Counted from the first letter of the stretch, positions 44,673-54,771 are shown. The stretch: 64,000 nucleotides of DNA from Granulosicoccus sp964435305 (GCA_964435305.1 CAYSZH010000002.1:1-64000); one strand, 5' to 3'. Notes: a model not told the origin generated them from the letters alone. Numbers and translations: made by a program.

Positions 44673-46487
44673 TTGCGATCCAATGCCGCGCTTGATAGTC
44701 TGACGCCAGTCATTGAAGCCACCATCCCTGCGAACATCATGCAACCAGAAGCGGACAGAATCAATCTCGAAAAGGTTCAGATGTTAGCCGATGGCCTCAG
44801 ACTGCTGGTGATCGCAACAATGGCAACCGCAAGCATTGTATTGATAATTTTTTTTAGCGATATGTCCGCGATCTTCAAATGGTCATGGTACCCGTTATTC
44901 CTGCTATTAACCTACGTTCGTCTACGACATCTCAAGCAGTACGCTAACAATCTTGTCACAACTAAAAATATCCATAGAGCTATTAGAGAATTTACTTTGC
45001 TCTCGTTTTTTTCAGGGGCTTTATGGGGGTGCGTTGGTTTCCATTTAATCACAGCAGACGATCTTGTTAACAGCGTAATTATTCTTATGATACTCACAGG
45101 TGTGGTGGCAACAGCAACAGCGGCATCCACCTATTTCATGCCATCTTATCTTGCGTTCATATTGCCAATTTTGCTACCCATGGCTTATCGGTTCTACACC
45201 TTTGATGAACCACGATTCTATTGGATAACGGCGTTCGTAATTTTTTACATTATGATATGCATAAGCGCATCTCGCGGCATTCGATCCTACATCCACCAGT
45301 CTATCGAATACAGATTCCAAAACCTGGATTTAATCGACACCATGCGGATAGAACAATTATCCACTGAAGAAGCGTTACAGAAAGCGAATCGGAACAGCAT
45401 GGCAAAATCACGCTTTTTTGCAGCAGCCAGCCATGACCTGAGGCAGCCTCTACAGTCCTTAAGCCTATTTACGGCCACGCTTGATTCTCAAATCGATGAT
45501 AAAGAGCAAACAAAAATCGTTTCACAGATAAAACACTCAGTAGAGTCATTAGAAGGACTTTTTAATGGTCTTTTAGATATTTCCTCACTTGATGCAGGCA
45601 CTCAGAAAGTGAATAAACAGCACCTACTGCTAAATCAGCAGCTATTTCAGCTCAATCTAGAAACCGCACAAATAGCGAAGGCCAATAACCTTATATATGA
45701 AAGCGATATCGGTGATCACGTCGTTTTCTCCGACCCCATGCTACTGGATAGAATACTGCGTAACCTCGTGACCAATGCAATAAACTATACAGACCAAGGC
45801 TCTGTAAAATTAAATTGTACCGAAACAGATGATCATATTTGCATAAGCGTCTCGGATACAGGAAAAGGTATCAGCAGAGAAAATCAGGCTCGAATTTTTG
45901 AAGAATTTGTGCAACTGCACAACCCTGAACGCGACCGCAGCAGTGGCCTCGGGCTTGGATTGTCTATTGTAAAAAGACTATGCGATCTACTTGATTACAA
46001 GCTCACCTTAAGTTCTGAGGTGGGTGTTGGTTCAGAATTTAGTATATGGTTTGATAAGGGCGATAGAAATAAGATCGAAAGACGAATACTGGGGCATAAA
46101 ACAACCGATCCCAATCTTGATGGAAAATTCATATTGGTAATTGACGATGAAGAGCTGATCCGATTGTCAATGGAAGGGCTTTTGGTCACTTGGGGCTGTA
46201 CGGTTATGGTTGCATCTTCTGGAGAAGAAGCTGTCTCACAGTTAATTGAATTTGATCAACAGCCGGACATTGTATTATCTGATTTTAGATTAAGAAACAA
46301 TGAAACAGGAGGCGATGCCATTCAATCTGTGCGCAATCACTGCACAAACGAAGTGCCCGCTATTCTAATCACGGGCGATATAGCACCCGAAAGGTTACTC
46401 GAGATTGACTCGTTGAAAATGCCGGTACTACACAAACCCTGCGATCCAATAAAATTAAAACAGTTGATGCATGAACTAGCGGTTTAA
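44673..46487 (+). CDS. Hybrid sensor histidine kinase / response regulator
   Basis: A 604-residue protein. About six membrane segments in the first 200 residues, a coiled linker, HisKA with phospho-acceptor His254 in FFAAASHDLRQPLQSLSLF, HATPase with LRNLVTNAINYTDQG (N box), VSDTGKGIS (G1) and SSGLGLGLSIVKRL (G2), then a C-terminal receiver with VIDDEELIR, VLSDFRL (phospho Asp) and VLHKPCDP. No output domain follows, so phosphate probably passes to another regulator. The RQPLQ variant occurs in many marine proteobacterial hybrid kinases. The start is TTG at 44673, seven bases after AGGTGG. Confidence 0.93.
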   Translation: MRSNAALDSLTPVIEATIPANIMQPEADRINLEKVQMLADGLRLLVIATMATASIVLIIFFSDMSAIFKWSWYPLFLLLTYVRLRHLKQYANNLVTTKNIHRAIREFTLLSFFSGALWGCVGFHLITADDLVNSVIILMILTGVVATATAASTYFMPSYLAFILPILLPMAYRFYTFDEPRFYWITAFVIFYIMICISASRGIRSYIHQSIEYRFQNLDLIDTMRIEQLSTEEALQKANRNSMAKSRFFAAASHDLRQPLQSLSLFTATLDSQIDDKEQTKIVSQIKHSVESLEGLFNGLLDISSLDAGTQKVNKQHLLLNQQLFQLNLETAQIAKANNLIYESDIGDHVVFSDPMLLDRILRNLVTNAINYTDQGSVKLNCTETDDHICISVSDTGKGISRENQARIFEEFVQLHNPERDRSSGLGLGLSIVKRLCDLLDYKLTLSSEVGVGSEFSIWFDKGDRNKIERRILGHKTTDPNLDGKFILVIDDEELIRLSMEGLLVTWGCTVMVASSGEEAVSQLIEFDQQPDIVLSDFRLRNNETGGDAIQSVRNHCTNEVPAILITGDIAPERLLEIDSLKMPVLHKPCDPIKLKQLMHELAV

Positions 46488-47057
46488 TGCGCAACTCAAA
46501 TTCACCATCGCGACATTGTGCAACAGCAAGTAAGGGCTCATCTCTATGAAAATTTCCAGTTCTTAAAAAGCCAGTCGCGGCAGCACTACAAACCATCTCT
46601 GCCAAGCACATTCCAATAACAAAATTTCGACGAAGGCGTTCCAGCCCCATGCGCGCGGTCGCGAAGCTAGAAATGACGCGCAAAAGAGAATTCGTTGCTC
46701 AGCCCTGTTACTGAACCAACAAGACAATTATGCGTCTGATCATACATCTGTGGACGAATATTCGCGATGCGCTCAAAAAGCACATCTCGTGAGCAAAGGT
46801 ACCAGTTGCGGGTAGATTCTGGCACGAGGCTTGTCTCTTCAAATTCTCCAGCAGTACAAATTATTACGCCCATCTTGGGCATGTAGTGCATCTGCGTTTG
46901 GGCGGTGCGCAGGCCTGTAGTTGTTACAGCTAAGTAAAACCTGAGTAAAACAACCCAAATAAGCCGCACCTAGGATTTTCTGGCTAGCCAGTCATGACAT
47001 AAGGTGATCAGCTTAAGTATCATTGGCAAACGAGAAACACTAGATAACATCTACCGC
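46488..47057. other. Gap without a confident gene
   Basis: 570 bases between the hybrid kinase and the xylanase gene. A minus-strand open frame at 46667-46969 (100 codons, RLIWVVLLRFYLAVTTTGLR start, several Cys) and a plus-strand lead-in before the xylanase ATG are present, but neither has a clear ribosome site or a known family. I see no hairpin with a T-run and no repeat. It probably holds the xylanase promoter. Confidence 0.5.
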
Positions 47058-49178
47058 ATGACAGACTCCACCTCACCAAGGCACGCCGCAAAATTGCTTA
47101 ACACAGCGTGCTTTTTAGCCATTTTGACACTGCTTCATGGGTGTAGCGGCAGTTCCGACCCTGCAGCGTCCGCCACGACAGACCCTATTGTAGGCGGAGT
47201 TGATGGCGGCATCGCTGGCGGAGTTGACGGCGACATTGACGGCGACATTGATGGCGACATTGATGGCGACATTGACAACGTCAATATTGAAGCTGACGAT
47301 GCAGGAAGTACAAGCTCGGGCGTTTCGACAGCAGGGTCAGCCGATATCGGCGCCGTCGATGGCGATAATGCAGGCAGCGGCAGCACGGCCGGCAACACAA
47401 CGCTTGCACCCTTACCTCAACCGCCAATGACAGAAGCACCCTCTGCGGACGATGACCCTCTACCAGAATCGTCCGAATTCAACACGGCTCAGAGTTTTAT
47501 CGTCACACGCGAACCTGGGCCCAGGCTGCCAGAAAAAGTTACGCGGGAATTTACAGACGCCGATTTCGAAGCAGGCCTGCCAGAGCCGGTACTCATCATA
47601 CCCGAGGGGCTGGATACACAAGTTAACCGAGCGCCATTTTTCGAAGGTTTGCAAAACATCGATGTACTGGCAGGTGATATTGTTGAGGTCTTGTTTGACC
47701 CTCAAGACCTTGATGATGTACTGCCAGGCATGTTCCCCGAAAAATTGCCTCGAGGTGGTAGCTTTGATGACAACTTTGATGGCAGTAAAACCTTTCGATG
47801 GCAGCCATTACAAGCAGATGTTGGTGTTATGGATTTTACCGTCACAGCACTTGATGGCGAAAGCCCAGACTACCGGTCGGTTAACACGATTTTGATACGC
47901 ATTTCCTTGCCAGATGACCCGTCGGCTATTCCTAATATTGCCCCAACGCTAGATCCAATCTTGGCACATACAGTGCGCGTGAATGATCCTGTTGTCATTG
48001 AGATTAAAGGCGTCGATCTGAATGGTACGATACCGACGCTCGAGATTGTTGATTTGCCACCGACTGCAAGCTTTGTCCAACATCCGCGATTTGAAGAAAT
48101 CTATGTTCTGAAATTTGTGCCCTCTACCACAGGCATCGCGAGCTTTGATGTTACCGCTAGAGATGAGATGGATCAAAGCTTGACAAGCGTTACCGAAGTA
48201 TCAGTCAATGTATTACCTGCAGCAGCCTTTGTACCCTCGGGCCCTCGATTAAAAACACTCGCCGACCAACGAAATTTAAGAATCGGTTTTGCGGCGCTGC
48301 AGTCTTTTTACAACCGTCCGGATGGCGCAATATACGCCGCACTGGGTGCCAGTGAATTTAACACCACGACCTCCGAAAACTCCATAAAAATGGATTATAT
48401 CAACCCATCGGAAGGTCGATTTCAGTTTGGTGCCACAGATTCTTACGTCCGCTTTGCACAGGCGAATGGGCTCAGTATGCATGGCCATCCACTGGTTTGG
48501 CATCGACAAGTCCCGCAATGGGTGTTCGACGCCACAGAGACGGATCGAGAAATTATCATGCGGGAATTTATCGATCGTATTTTAAATCGATATCAAAGTT
48601 TCATAGATGTGTGGGACGTGGTAAACGAACCAATCGATGATGACGGAAGCTTACGCAGCTCAGTCTGGTACGACGCCATGGGCGAACAATATATTGATAC
48701 CGCTTTACAACAAGCCCGTTTAAGCGCACCTAATGCAACGCTGTTAATAAACGAATACGATATTTCAGGCGGCCCGAAAGCACAGGGTTTGCTTGATTTA
48801 ATCGATCGATTGCAAGCTCGCGAGACACCGTTGGATGGCATTGGTTTTCAGCTACATTTATTTGCAAGCTTTGACCAATTGGATGAACTTGAAGCCATGT
48901 TTGTTGAAGTCGCCTTGCGCGATCTGGATATCTACATCACTGAATTGGATATCTCTCTTGATCAGGGTGCGAGCTTGACCGATCAAGCAACTATGTACCA
49001 GCGCATCCTTGAACTCTGTCTGGATCAACCACGCTGCAAAGCGTTTCAAATGTGGGGTTTTACCGACCAGTACAGTTTTAGAAGCATATTTGATCCACTA
49101 CTATTTGATCGTGCGTATCAGCCCAAGCCTGCCTACTTCGCTATCCAGGATACCTTGCTGAACTATACTGGCCAATAA
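47058..49178 (+). CDS. GH10 endo-1,4-beta-xylanase lipoprotein
   Basis: A 706-residue lipoprotein (ACFLAILTLLHGCSGSSDPA, lipobox Cys). Residues ~45-80 are Gly/Asp repeats (GGVD, GGIA, GDID). Residues ~170-390 hold two cadherin/Ig-like modules (DITVTAL-type strands, e.g. VGVMDFTVTALDGESPDYRS, GIASFDVTARDEMDQ). The C-terminal GH10 barrel starts RIGFAALQSFYNRPDG and has HGHPLVWHRQVPQWV, the acid/base Glu in WDVVNEPIDDDG (residue 524) and the nucleophile Glu in YITELDISLD (residue 629). KAFQMWGFTDQYSF closes it. It should cleave xylan while tethered to the outer membrane. The extra N-terminal modules are unusual and may be spacers. Confidence 0.92.
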   Translation: MTDSTSPRHAAKLLNTACFLAILTLLHGCSGSSDPAASATTDPIVGGVDGGIAGGVDGDIDGDIDGDIDGDIDNVNIEADDAGSTSSGVSTAGSADIGAVDGDNAGSGSTAGNTTLAPLPQPPMTEAPSADDDPLPESSEFNTAQSFIVTREPGPRLPEKVTREFTDADFEAGLPEPVLIIPEGLDTQVNRAPFFEGLQNIDVLAGDIVEVLFDPQDLDDVLPGMFPEKLPRGGSFDDNFDGSKTFRWQPLQADVGVMDFTVTALDGESPDYRSVNTILIRISLPDDPSAIPNIAPTLDPILAHTVRVNDPVVIEIKGVDLNGTIPTLEIVDLPPTASFVQHPRFEEIYVLKFVPSTTGIASFDVTARDEMDQSLTSVTEVSVNVLPAAAFVPSGPRLKTLADQRNLRIGFAALQSFYNRPDGAIYAALGASEFNTTTSENSIKMDYINPSEGRFQFGATDSYVRFAQANGLSMHGHPLVWHRQVPQWVFDATETDREIIMREFIDRILNRYQSFIDVWDVVNEPIDDDGSLRSSVWYDAMGEQYIDTALQQARLSAPNATLLINEYDISGGPKAQGLLDLIDRLQARETPLDGIGFQLHLFASFDQLDELEAMFVEVALRDLDIYITELDISLDQGASLTDQATMYQRILELCLDQPRCKAFQMWGFTDQYSFRSIFDPLLFDRAYQPKPAYFAIQDTLLNYTGQ
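47193..47276 (+). repeat. Seven 12-bp tandem units in the xylanase gene
   Basis: Seven 12-base units encode GGVD, GGIA, GGVD and four GDID. The last four differ only by c/t at the final base (ggcgacattga[c/t]), so they are recent duplications. Copy change would keep frame and alter linker length. Confidence 0.85.
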
Positions 49179-49264
49179 TTTGTGCATTTAGTTGTACCTA
49201 CTTGTTCGCTTCTTAACTTAATTTATTGCATAAGGAGCGTAAAACTTAGTACAAGGTGAAATGC

Positions 49265-50101
49265 TCATGCTTGTAAGGATTCGCCTTCTATCGTTATCCG
49301 ATGCATTAACCTCGACTGCCCTGGATAATCATTTAATGCTTTATGCCAGGTTGCACGATTGTCCCAAAAAGCAATCGACCCTGACGCCCACTTAAAACGA
49401 TAAATGAATCGCTCGTTCTGGCAATGCTCATACAGTTCTGTCAGCAAAGCTTCACTGTCTCTTTCAGCCAAACCGTTAATTCGGGTAGTAAAGTCAGGAT
49501 TCACGTAGATAGCACGTTTGCCGCTTATAGGGTGACGAATTACGACAGGATGAATAGCATCTTGTGTGGCAGCTTCAGTGTTGCTCAAGCGACCCAACAA
49601 TTCATCATCGTCACCATCATAGGCATCCACTCCAAATGCATGGCGGCTAGAGTGCACAGCGCTCAGCCCTTCGAGATCACGCTTCGTTTTATCGTCCAAG
49701 GCATCATAGGCAGCGTACATGCTTGCAAAGAGCGTATCACCACCCGTACTGGGTAGTTCTCTGGCAACCAGCACAGACCCCAATGCAGGGATTTGATCAT
49801 AGCTATGATCGGTATGCCAATGCTCACCTATATTCTTGGACTGCTCAGCATCTTTGCGTACTTCAGCTATCTGTGGATGTGTGGTTACCGGTGTAAAGAA
49901 ACGATTGATATTGATTTTGCCGAACCGTTGTGCAAATTCAATGTGCATGTCAGGTGGCACCGACTGGTTTCGAAAAAACAATACACCATACTCGCCCAAG
50001 GCTTGTCGCATTGCCATAACGTCAGCCTCGCCAGGGTTATTCAAATCAACCCCGCTGACGAAAGCACCTGTCACTTGCTCGGATGATATTTTGATGGTCA
50101 A
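49265..50101 (-). CDS. TauD/TfdA family Fe(II)/2-oxoglutarate dioxygenase
   Basis: A 278-residue dioxygenase. The first two iron ligands are in EHWHTDHSYDQIP (HxD), the distal His in RLMHRITIEGE, and the 2-oxoglutarate Arg precedes or lies in SRLMHR. VLFFRNQSVPPDMHIEFAQR and GDTLFASMYAAYDAL are family-typical. Substrates in this family include taurine, sulfonates, 2,4-D and carnitine precursors; not decided here. TTG at 50101 lies eight bases after AGGAG; the longer frame from 50131 would translate through that site, so the TTG is the likely start. Divergent from the LysE gene. Confidence 0.88.
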   Translation of the reverse strand: MTIKISSEQVTGAFVSGVDLNNPGEADVMAMRQALGEYGVLFFRNQSVPPDMHIEFAQRFGKININRFFTPVTTHPQIAEVRKDAEQSKNIGEHWHTDHSYDQIPALGSVLVARELPSTGGDTLFASMYAAYDALDDKTKRDLEGLSAVHSSRHAFGVDAYDGDDDELLGRLSNTEAATQDAIHPVVIRHPISGKRAIYVNPDFTTRINGLAERDSEALLTELYEHCQNERFIYRFKWASGSIAFWDNRATWHKALNDYPGQSRLMHRITIEGESLQA

Positions 50102-50249
50102 TGAATCGCTCCTGTAAAACTGCAGTGGCATGCCGTTAGTCCCAGTATAAGGCTATTACTCCAATAGACCAGTGCTCAGGGTAGAATGCAGGTATATCCA
50201 CTTGCATATTGCGTCCAGATTTAATTTCCGGGGCGCGTATAAGGTCTCC

Positions 50250-50870
50250 ATGTTCGATTATGTTGCACCATTGTCCTCCGGTCTGGCTTTTTTTATCGTG
50301 GCCGTGACGCCAGGGCCAGCTAATATCTCTAACGCGACTATCGCAATGAGCCATGGTCGTAAAATCAGCCTTGTCTATGGCACAGGCTTATCCTGCGGAC
50401 TCGTTTTTTGGGGTTTGATCGCAGCGAGTGGCATGGGAGCTGTTTTACAAAGCTCTATCTATGTTCTTATGACGTTGAAAATTCTAGGTGGCCTGTATCT
50501 TCTGTGGCTTGCCTACCAGTCTGCTGGTGCAGCTCAGCAGGCTGACAATGCAGCTTATAAAGTAACGGCAGGTAGAACCTGGTTTCTAAGGGGGTTGATT
50601 CTCAACATTTCAAATCCCAAGTCGGTTATGGCGTGGTTGGCAGCACTATCTGTTGGTCTCAAACCAGATGATGGGCTAATGAGCTTAGCCGCTGCAACCA
50701 CAGTATGTATTGTCGTTGGCTTTACCAACAATACACTCTACTCATTAATTTTTTCCCTACCTGGCATGATGCGTAGTTATCAGCGTTTTCGACGATGGAT
50801 ACTTGGAGTAAGCGCAGTCTTATTTGCATTGGCAGGCTTTGGTTTGATTCGATCCGCCTTTTCACGCTGA
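50250..50870 (+). CDS. LysE/RhtB family exporter
   Basis: A 206-residue membrane protein of the LysE/RhtB amino-acid exporter family. SGLAFFIVAVTPGPANISNA carries the PGP motif, followed by YGTGLSCGLVFWGLIAASGM, LGGLYLLWLAYQS and GLILNISNPKSVMAWLAALS (family NPK). Six helices. The frame extends upstream to 50172 but ATG at 50250 begins the first helix as usual. Probably exports an amino acid or related metabolite. Confidence 0.88.
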   Translation: MFDYVAPLSSGLAFFIVAVTPGPANISNATIAMSHGRKISLVYGTGLSCGLVFWGLIAASGMGAVLQSSIYVLMTLKILGGLYLLWLAYQSAGAAQQADNAAYKVTAGRTWFLRGLILNISNPKSVMAWLAALSVGLKPDDGLMSLAAATTVCIVVGFTNNTLYSLIFSLPGMMRSYQRFRRWILGVSAVLFALAGFGLIRSAFSR

Positions 50871-51001
50871 CATACGGTAATCAATGTCAGCCAGGCTTGC
50901 GCCGCCTATTACTTGTATTCACTAAGAGAAAAATTCGCAACGCCAAGCCCCATGCATCAAACGTTTTGAATTTCGAGTAAAAATAAGGCCCAGCCAGCGT
51001 T

Positions 51002-51760
51002 TTATTGCGTGGCCATATAGACTTGTGTGCTGTAATCAAAACGCACACCCTGGTTTGTTGAGTGTGCCTCGTACAGCGCTTCAATAGCAGCCATTAATGC
51101 ATCGTGGCCGGGCCGTCCTTTTGCCGGGCAATAAGATGAAGAGAGCAGCCGACCTTTCAAACTGTGCAAATCAAACCACTGGTGATTCTTGAACTGTCGC
51201 TTTAAAACATCAGGGCCTAAAAAAGCTTCAATGACTGTGTCTGATGCATTTTCATGGCTCACCTGCGAATATTCGGGAATGCGTGTTCTTAACAGCAATT
51301 CGTATTGCTTTAAAAATTCAGAGGAAGAAGCATCTCGTCTATTCCAGATAAGCACGATACGACCACCGGGTTTTAGTATTCTTTTGAATTCTTGCTGCGA
51401 CTTGGCAACATCAAACCAGTGAAATGCCTGAGCTGCTGTAATGAGATCGATGCTATGACAAGCAAGACCCGTCTCTTCAGCACTGGCGCATGTACTAGAA
51501 TATGTCGCGAATCGACCAAGGTGCTTATCGGCCTTTTCGCGCATCTGGGGATTGGGCTCTACCGCGACTACAGGCAACCCAGCCAGGAGCAAACTTTCTG
51601 TAAAAATACCAGTGCCGGCACCAATGTCGGCTGCCGTTATAGCAATGCCATCAGGCAATTGGCTCAGAATCCATCTGATCGCCTCTGGAGGATACCCAGG
51701 GCGAAACTGAGCGTAGTCCTCAACGCGGTTGGAGAACCGCCGCTTCGAGTCTATCGCCAA
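51002..51760 (-). CDS. Class I SAM-dependent methyltransferase
   Basis: A 252-residue methyltransferase. AADIGAGTGIFTESLLL is motif I, VVAVEPNPQMREKADKHL motif II, DLITAAQAFHWFDVAKSQQE motif IV and ILKPGGRIVLIWNRRD the post motif. RVEDYAQFRPGYPPEAIRW at the N-terminus is typical of UbiE/Tam-like enzymes of unknown target. TTG start at 51760 lies seven bases after AGGT. Small-molecule methyl transfer is likely; substrate unknown. Confidence 0.88.
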   Translation of the reverse strand: MAIDSKRRFSNRVEDYAQFRPGYPPEAIRWILSQLPDGIAITAADIGAGTGIFTESLLLAGLPVVAVEPNPQMREKADKHLGRFATYSSTCASAEETGLACHSIDLITAAQAFHWFDVAKSQQEFKRILKPGGRIVLIWNRRDASSSEFLKQYELLLRTRIPEYSQVSHENASDTVIEAFLGPDVLKRQFKNHQWFDLHSLKGRLLSSSYCPAKGRPGHDALMAAIEALYEAHSTNQGVRFDYSTQVYMATQ

Positions 51761-52022
51761 TTCTCATACCTGCTTAGATTCTTAGAGCTAATAGAATAGC
51801 GCACATGGGGCCTGGACTAGCAACAGAATCATTCAAATTACCAGATCCACAACACCAATTTACGTTGGACACACAGTAATTGAACTCCGTTTAATACGAA
51901 TACGACTCCTTCCATTTCTATGGCCTATTAGTTCTGGAGTTGAGATCGGGTCGACTTTAAACGCATGTAATCGATTTCTTAGCTAGACCAATTCAGCAGG
52001 CTTTGATAAATTCTTATTCGTA

Positions 52023-53990
52023 TTGTTTTATAATTTAGTGGTAACGCTCTTGTTGTTAATTGGGCCGGCAAAGTATTTCGCAAAATTAAAATCACCCAAA
52101 GGGGTAGTTTTATTCGTTGCTAGCGGTTTTGTATTGTTGGGGCTACTGCTCGACACCCATGCCAGCAAGCTAGCCCACAATAAATTACAGAAGTTCGCGT
52201 CTGCCAATGACCTCGTTGCGGACGCCAAGCACATTGAGTTCTCATTCCTGGGCCTCGGCCCGTCCGTGGATATTGAACGGCTTAGCATTCGTGAGCTCGG
52301 GCAAGCACCACTAATCGACTCCGCCACCATAAACATCCGGCTGCGCTGGGCAAGCATACTGCGAGGAGACTGGACCCCTACAGGCGCCTCGGTGAATGAT
52401 GCCAATATTGTCGCGTTTAAAAGTGATACGCGAAACAATTGGTCCAAATTTGAACCTGTCATTAGAGAACTAATGAGCACCGACAGCAACTCAGATGTTA
52501 AAGGTGTTTACTCAATCAAGAATACTGAGCTCAACTTCATTGATGCATCAACTGGCCATCATAGTGTGTTGGCAGTTGATGGCCAGATAGCCTTTGAAGA
52601 AAACCCGGCAAACTCGTCTCTTTCACTTGAAGGTGTAATAAACGAATACCCAAGCTCGATTGCCATCACTGGCACAACCAGAAGATTCTCCGATTTGCTC
52701 TCTGCGAAGGCTGATCTTGATATTACTGGAACCATTGCCGATGCAACACTGCTTGGACAGGCCTCTATTTCACCAAACACCCAGCGTAATAAGTCGACGC
52801 TGACCGCAAGCATCAACACTAGCAAATTGAATACAGTGAAAGATGCCGAGGCTGATTCTGTCAAAACCGCCAATGTGCGTATTCCCAGCCTGACAAGCGT
52901 ATTCGAATCCACTTTCGATGGCACCAAGTTAGAAATAAGCAAGCTCAACTTAAACACCAGGCGAAGTGATATAAGCAGTTCGGGCACAATTAATTTGGAG
53001 TCACAGCCTTTCAAGTTCATCGTTGAAGTGCGCTCAACCGAATTCCACAGTGCCGATTTTGAATTTGGTAGAGAACGGAATCAGACGCCTGCCAAAAAGA
53101 AACCAGGGCTGAATCAAAGGGTTTTTTCGGACAAGCAACCCACTTGGCATAAACCGATGGCAGCCGTTGACGGAAATCTGAATATACGCATCGATAAATT
53201 TATTTCAGAGGGTGCACCCGCTGTGAGCCTGGATTTTGCCGGCAGTGTACTTGATCGTACGGTAACCGCTGATCTAAATATTGCACAACAAGACGAGGCC
53301 ATAATCAACGCTAAATTAAAGTACTTGGTAGAGAAAAACGATAGCGCCTCAGGCTCAGTCAGCTTCCAATTACACAATATGGAAATCAACGAAACACCCT
53401 TTCTCACTGATCTCGCAGAAATTGTACCTGCCGGTAAAGTAATGGCGGAGGGTGATTTTTGGTTTGCCGGTACAAGCCATGCGGAAATGGCAAGTGACCT
53501 GGACGGTGACCTGTATATGCTCATGGAGGAAGGCCAGCTTGATTCTTTAGCTGTTGAAGTACTTGGTGCAGATATCATGGAAGTGAGCAAACTCGTGTTT
53601 TCCCGCGACCTTCAACAAATTGACATCAAGTGCGCATTTGCCAATCTCAATGCAGAAGCAGGCAACATCTCAATCGAACACTTTTTAGTGGACTCGGAGG
53701 ACACTTTCTTTTCAAGTCGCGGCAATATCAATCTGAACAGTGAAATTCTCGATATCGTGATAACCCCAAAACCACACGATGCAAGTTTATTCAGCGCTGT
53801 TACGCCAATTACTATTAAGGGCACTTTGGCTAAACCCAAGATACGGCCAGGAAAACGCTTGTATATGAAGCTTGCTACTGCAGCCGCGTTGGCAACACTA
53901 ACAGGGCCAGCAGCAACCATCATTCCATTTATAAGTTTGGGAAAGGGCAAACCCAGTAAGAACTGTGCCGATTTATTATCGGCTTATTAA
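52023..53990 (+). CDS. AsmA-like / DUF748-type envelope protein
   Basis: A 655-residue protein with one or two N-terminal hydrophobic segments (VTLLLLIGPAKYFA; GVVLFVASGFVLLGLLLD) and a long beta-rich periplasmic body. SFLGLGPSVDIERLSI matches the N-terminal AsmA strand, and the C-terminal AsmA-like region has GDLYMLMEEGQLDSL, LQQIDIKCAFANLNAEAGN and ILDIVITPKPHDASLFS. AsmA-like proteins bridge inner and outer membranes in phospholipid transport and outer-membrane homeostasis. The TTG start lacks a clear ribosome site; GTG at 52038 is possible. The M23 gene follows 46 bases later. Confidence 0.82.
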   Translation: MFYNLVVTLLLLIGPAKYFAKLKSPKGVVLFVASGFVLLGLLLDTHASKLAHNKLQKFASANDLVADAKHIEFSFLGLGPSVDIERLSIRELGQAPLIDSATINIRLRWASILRGDWTPTGASVNDANIVAFKSDTRNNWSKFEPVIRELMSTDSNSDVKGVYSIKNTELNFIDASTGHHSVLAVDGQIAFEENPANSSLSLEGVINEYPSSIAITGTTRRFSDLLSAKADLDITGTIADATLLGQASISPNTQRNKSTLTASINTSKLNTVKDAEADSVKTANVRIPSLTSVFESTFDGTKLEISKLNLNTRRSDISSSGTINLESQPFKFIVEVRSTEFHSADFEFGRERNQTPAKKKPGLNQRVFSDKQPTWHKPMAAVDGNLNIRIDKFISEGAPAVSLDFAGSVLDRTVTADLNIAQQDEAIINAKLKYLVEKNDSASGSVSFQLHNMEINETPFLTDLAEIVPAGKVMAEGDFWFAGTSHAEMASDLDGDLYMLMEEGQLDSLAVEVLGADIMEVSKLVFSRDLQQIDIKCAFANLNAEAGNISIEHFLVDSEDTFFSSRGNINLNSEILDIVITPKPHDASLFSAVTPITIKGTLAKPKIRPGKRLYMKLATAAALATLTGPAATIIPFISLGKGKPSKNCADLLSAY

Positions 53991-54036
53991 GATGACTTTA
54001 CGGCTATTAATTATTAACACTATAGGCAACATAGCA

Positions 54037-54717
54037 ATGGATAAAACAACTAACAAGTCCAAACACGGGCGTACATCAAACAAGAATGTAAGCGTGGCAG
54101 TATTGGTATCCGTACTGGTATTTGCATCTGGATGCTCAACTATTGACAAAGAAAAAGTCCGAAAAGATTTTAGCGCACTTGGCTCCAAAATCAGTAGCGG
54201 GGTTAATAGCTTAAAGACAAAGGGGCCGAGCAGAAAAAGTAGAAAAGCCAATAGCGCGGTGGCGATAGCTGCAAAGTATCCCACCAATGAAGTACCGCAC
54301 ACGCTAATGCGTAAGCCTGTTGCCGAAGGTAGATTGACTTCCGGGCATGGGTACCGATTAAGCCCAACAGGCATACCACTGCCTCGCAAACATAAAGGAG
54401 TGGATTACGCGGCCCCAAAAGGGACCGCCATATTTGCAGCGGGTGATGGCACTATCGACAGGTTATACACAAGTAAAAGCTACGGTAACTACATCAGCAT
54501 TCAACATGAAAATGACTTTAGAACGGCATATGCGCATATGGACGATTTTGCCAGCGGGCTTGAGGTAGGCTCAGAGGTAAAACGAGGCCAAACAATCGGA
54601 TTTGTTGGTACAACAGGCCGCTCCAGTGGAGATCATTTGCATTTTGAACTGATTCATCGTGGGAATTTTATAGACCCCCTATTCGAAAGTGAACCTCAAA
54701 CTGTCGCGGCCGAGTAA
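54037..54717 (+). CDS. M23 (LytM) peptidase lipoprotein
   Basis: A 226-residue lipoprotein (VAVLVSVLVFASGCSTIDKE). The LytM domain occupies the C-terminal half: GHGYRLSPTG, KHKGVDYAAPKGT (zinc His and Asp), YAHMDDF (catalytic His) and GDHLHFELIHRG (HxH), so the site is complete and it may cut peptidoglycan cross-links. The lipobox favours the ATG at 54037 over in-frame ATGs at 53965 and 53992. Adjacent to the AsmA-like gene on the same strand. Confidence 0.92.
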   Translation: MDKTTNKSKHGRTSNKNVSVAVLVSVLVFASGCSTIDKEKVRKDFSALGSKISSGVNSLKTKGPSRKSRKANSAVAIAAKYPTNEVPHTLMRKPVAEGRLTSGHGYRLSPTGIPLPRKHKGVDYAAPKGTAIFAAGDGTIDRLYTSKSYGNYISIQHENDFRTAYAHMDDFASGLEVGSEVKRGQTIGFVGTTGRSSGDHLHFELIHRGNFIDPLFESEPQTVAAE

Positions 54718-54771
54718 GCTGCTAAGATATACGTTTGTGGTGCTAACCGCACTGACCCAAGCCGCGAGAGC

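Noticed and set aside
46369..46683. Minus-strand 104-codon ORF at the end of the hybrid kinase
   Set aside because: Its second half lies antisense to the receiver domain, no ribosome site is seen and no family is recognised.
52028..53950. Four minus-strand ORFs of 112-158 codons opposite the AsmA-like gene
   Set aside because: The plus-strand frame has clear family features; the opposite ORFs look like mirror frames rich in Ser and Leu.
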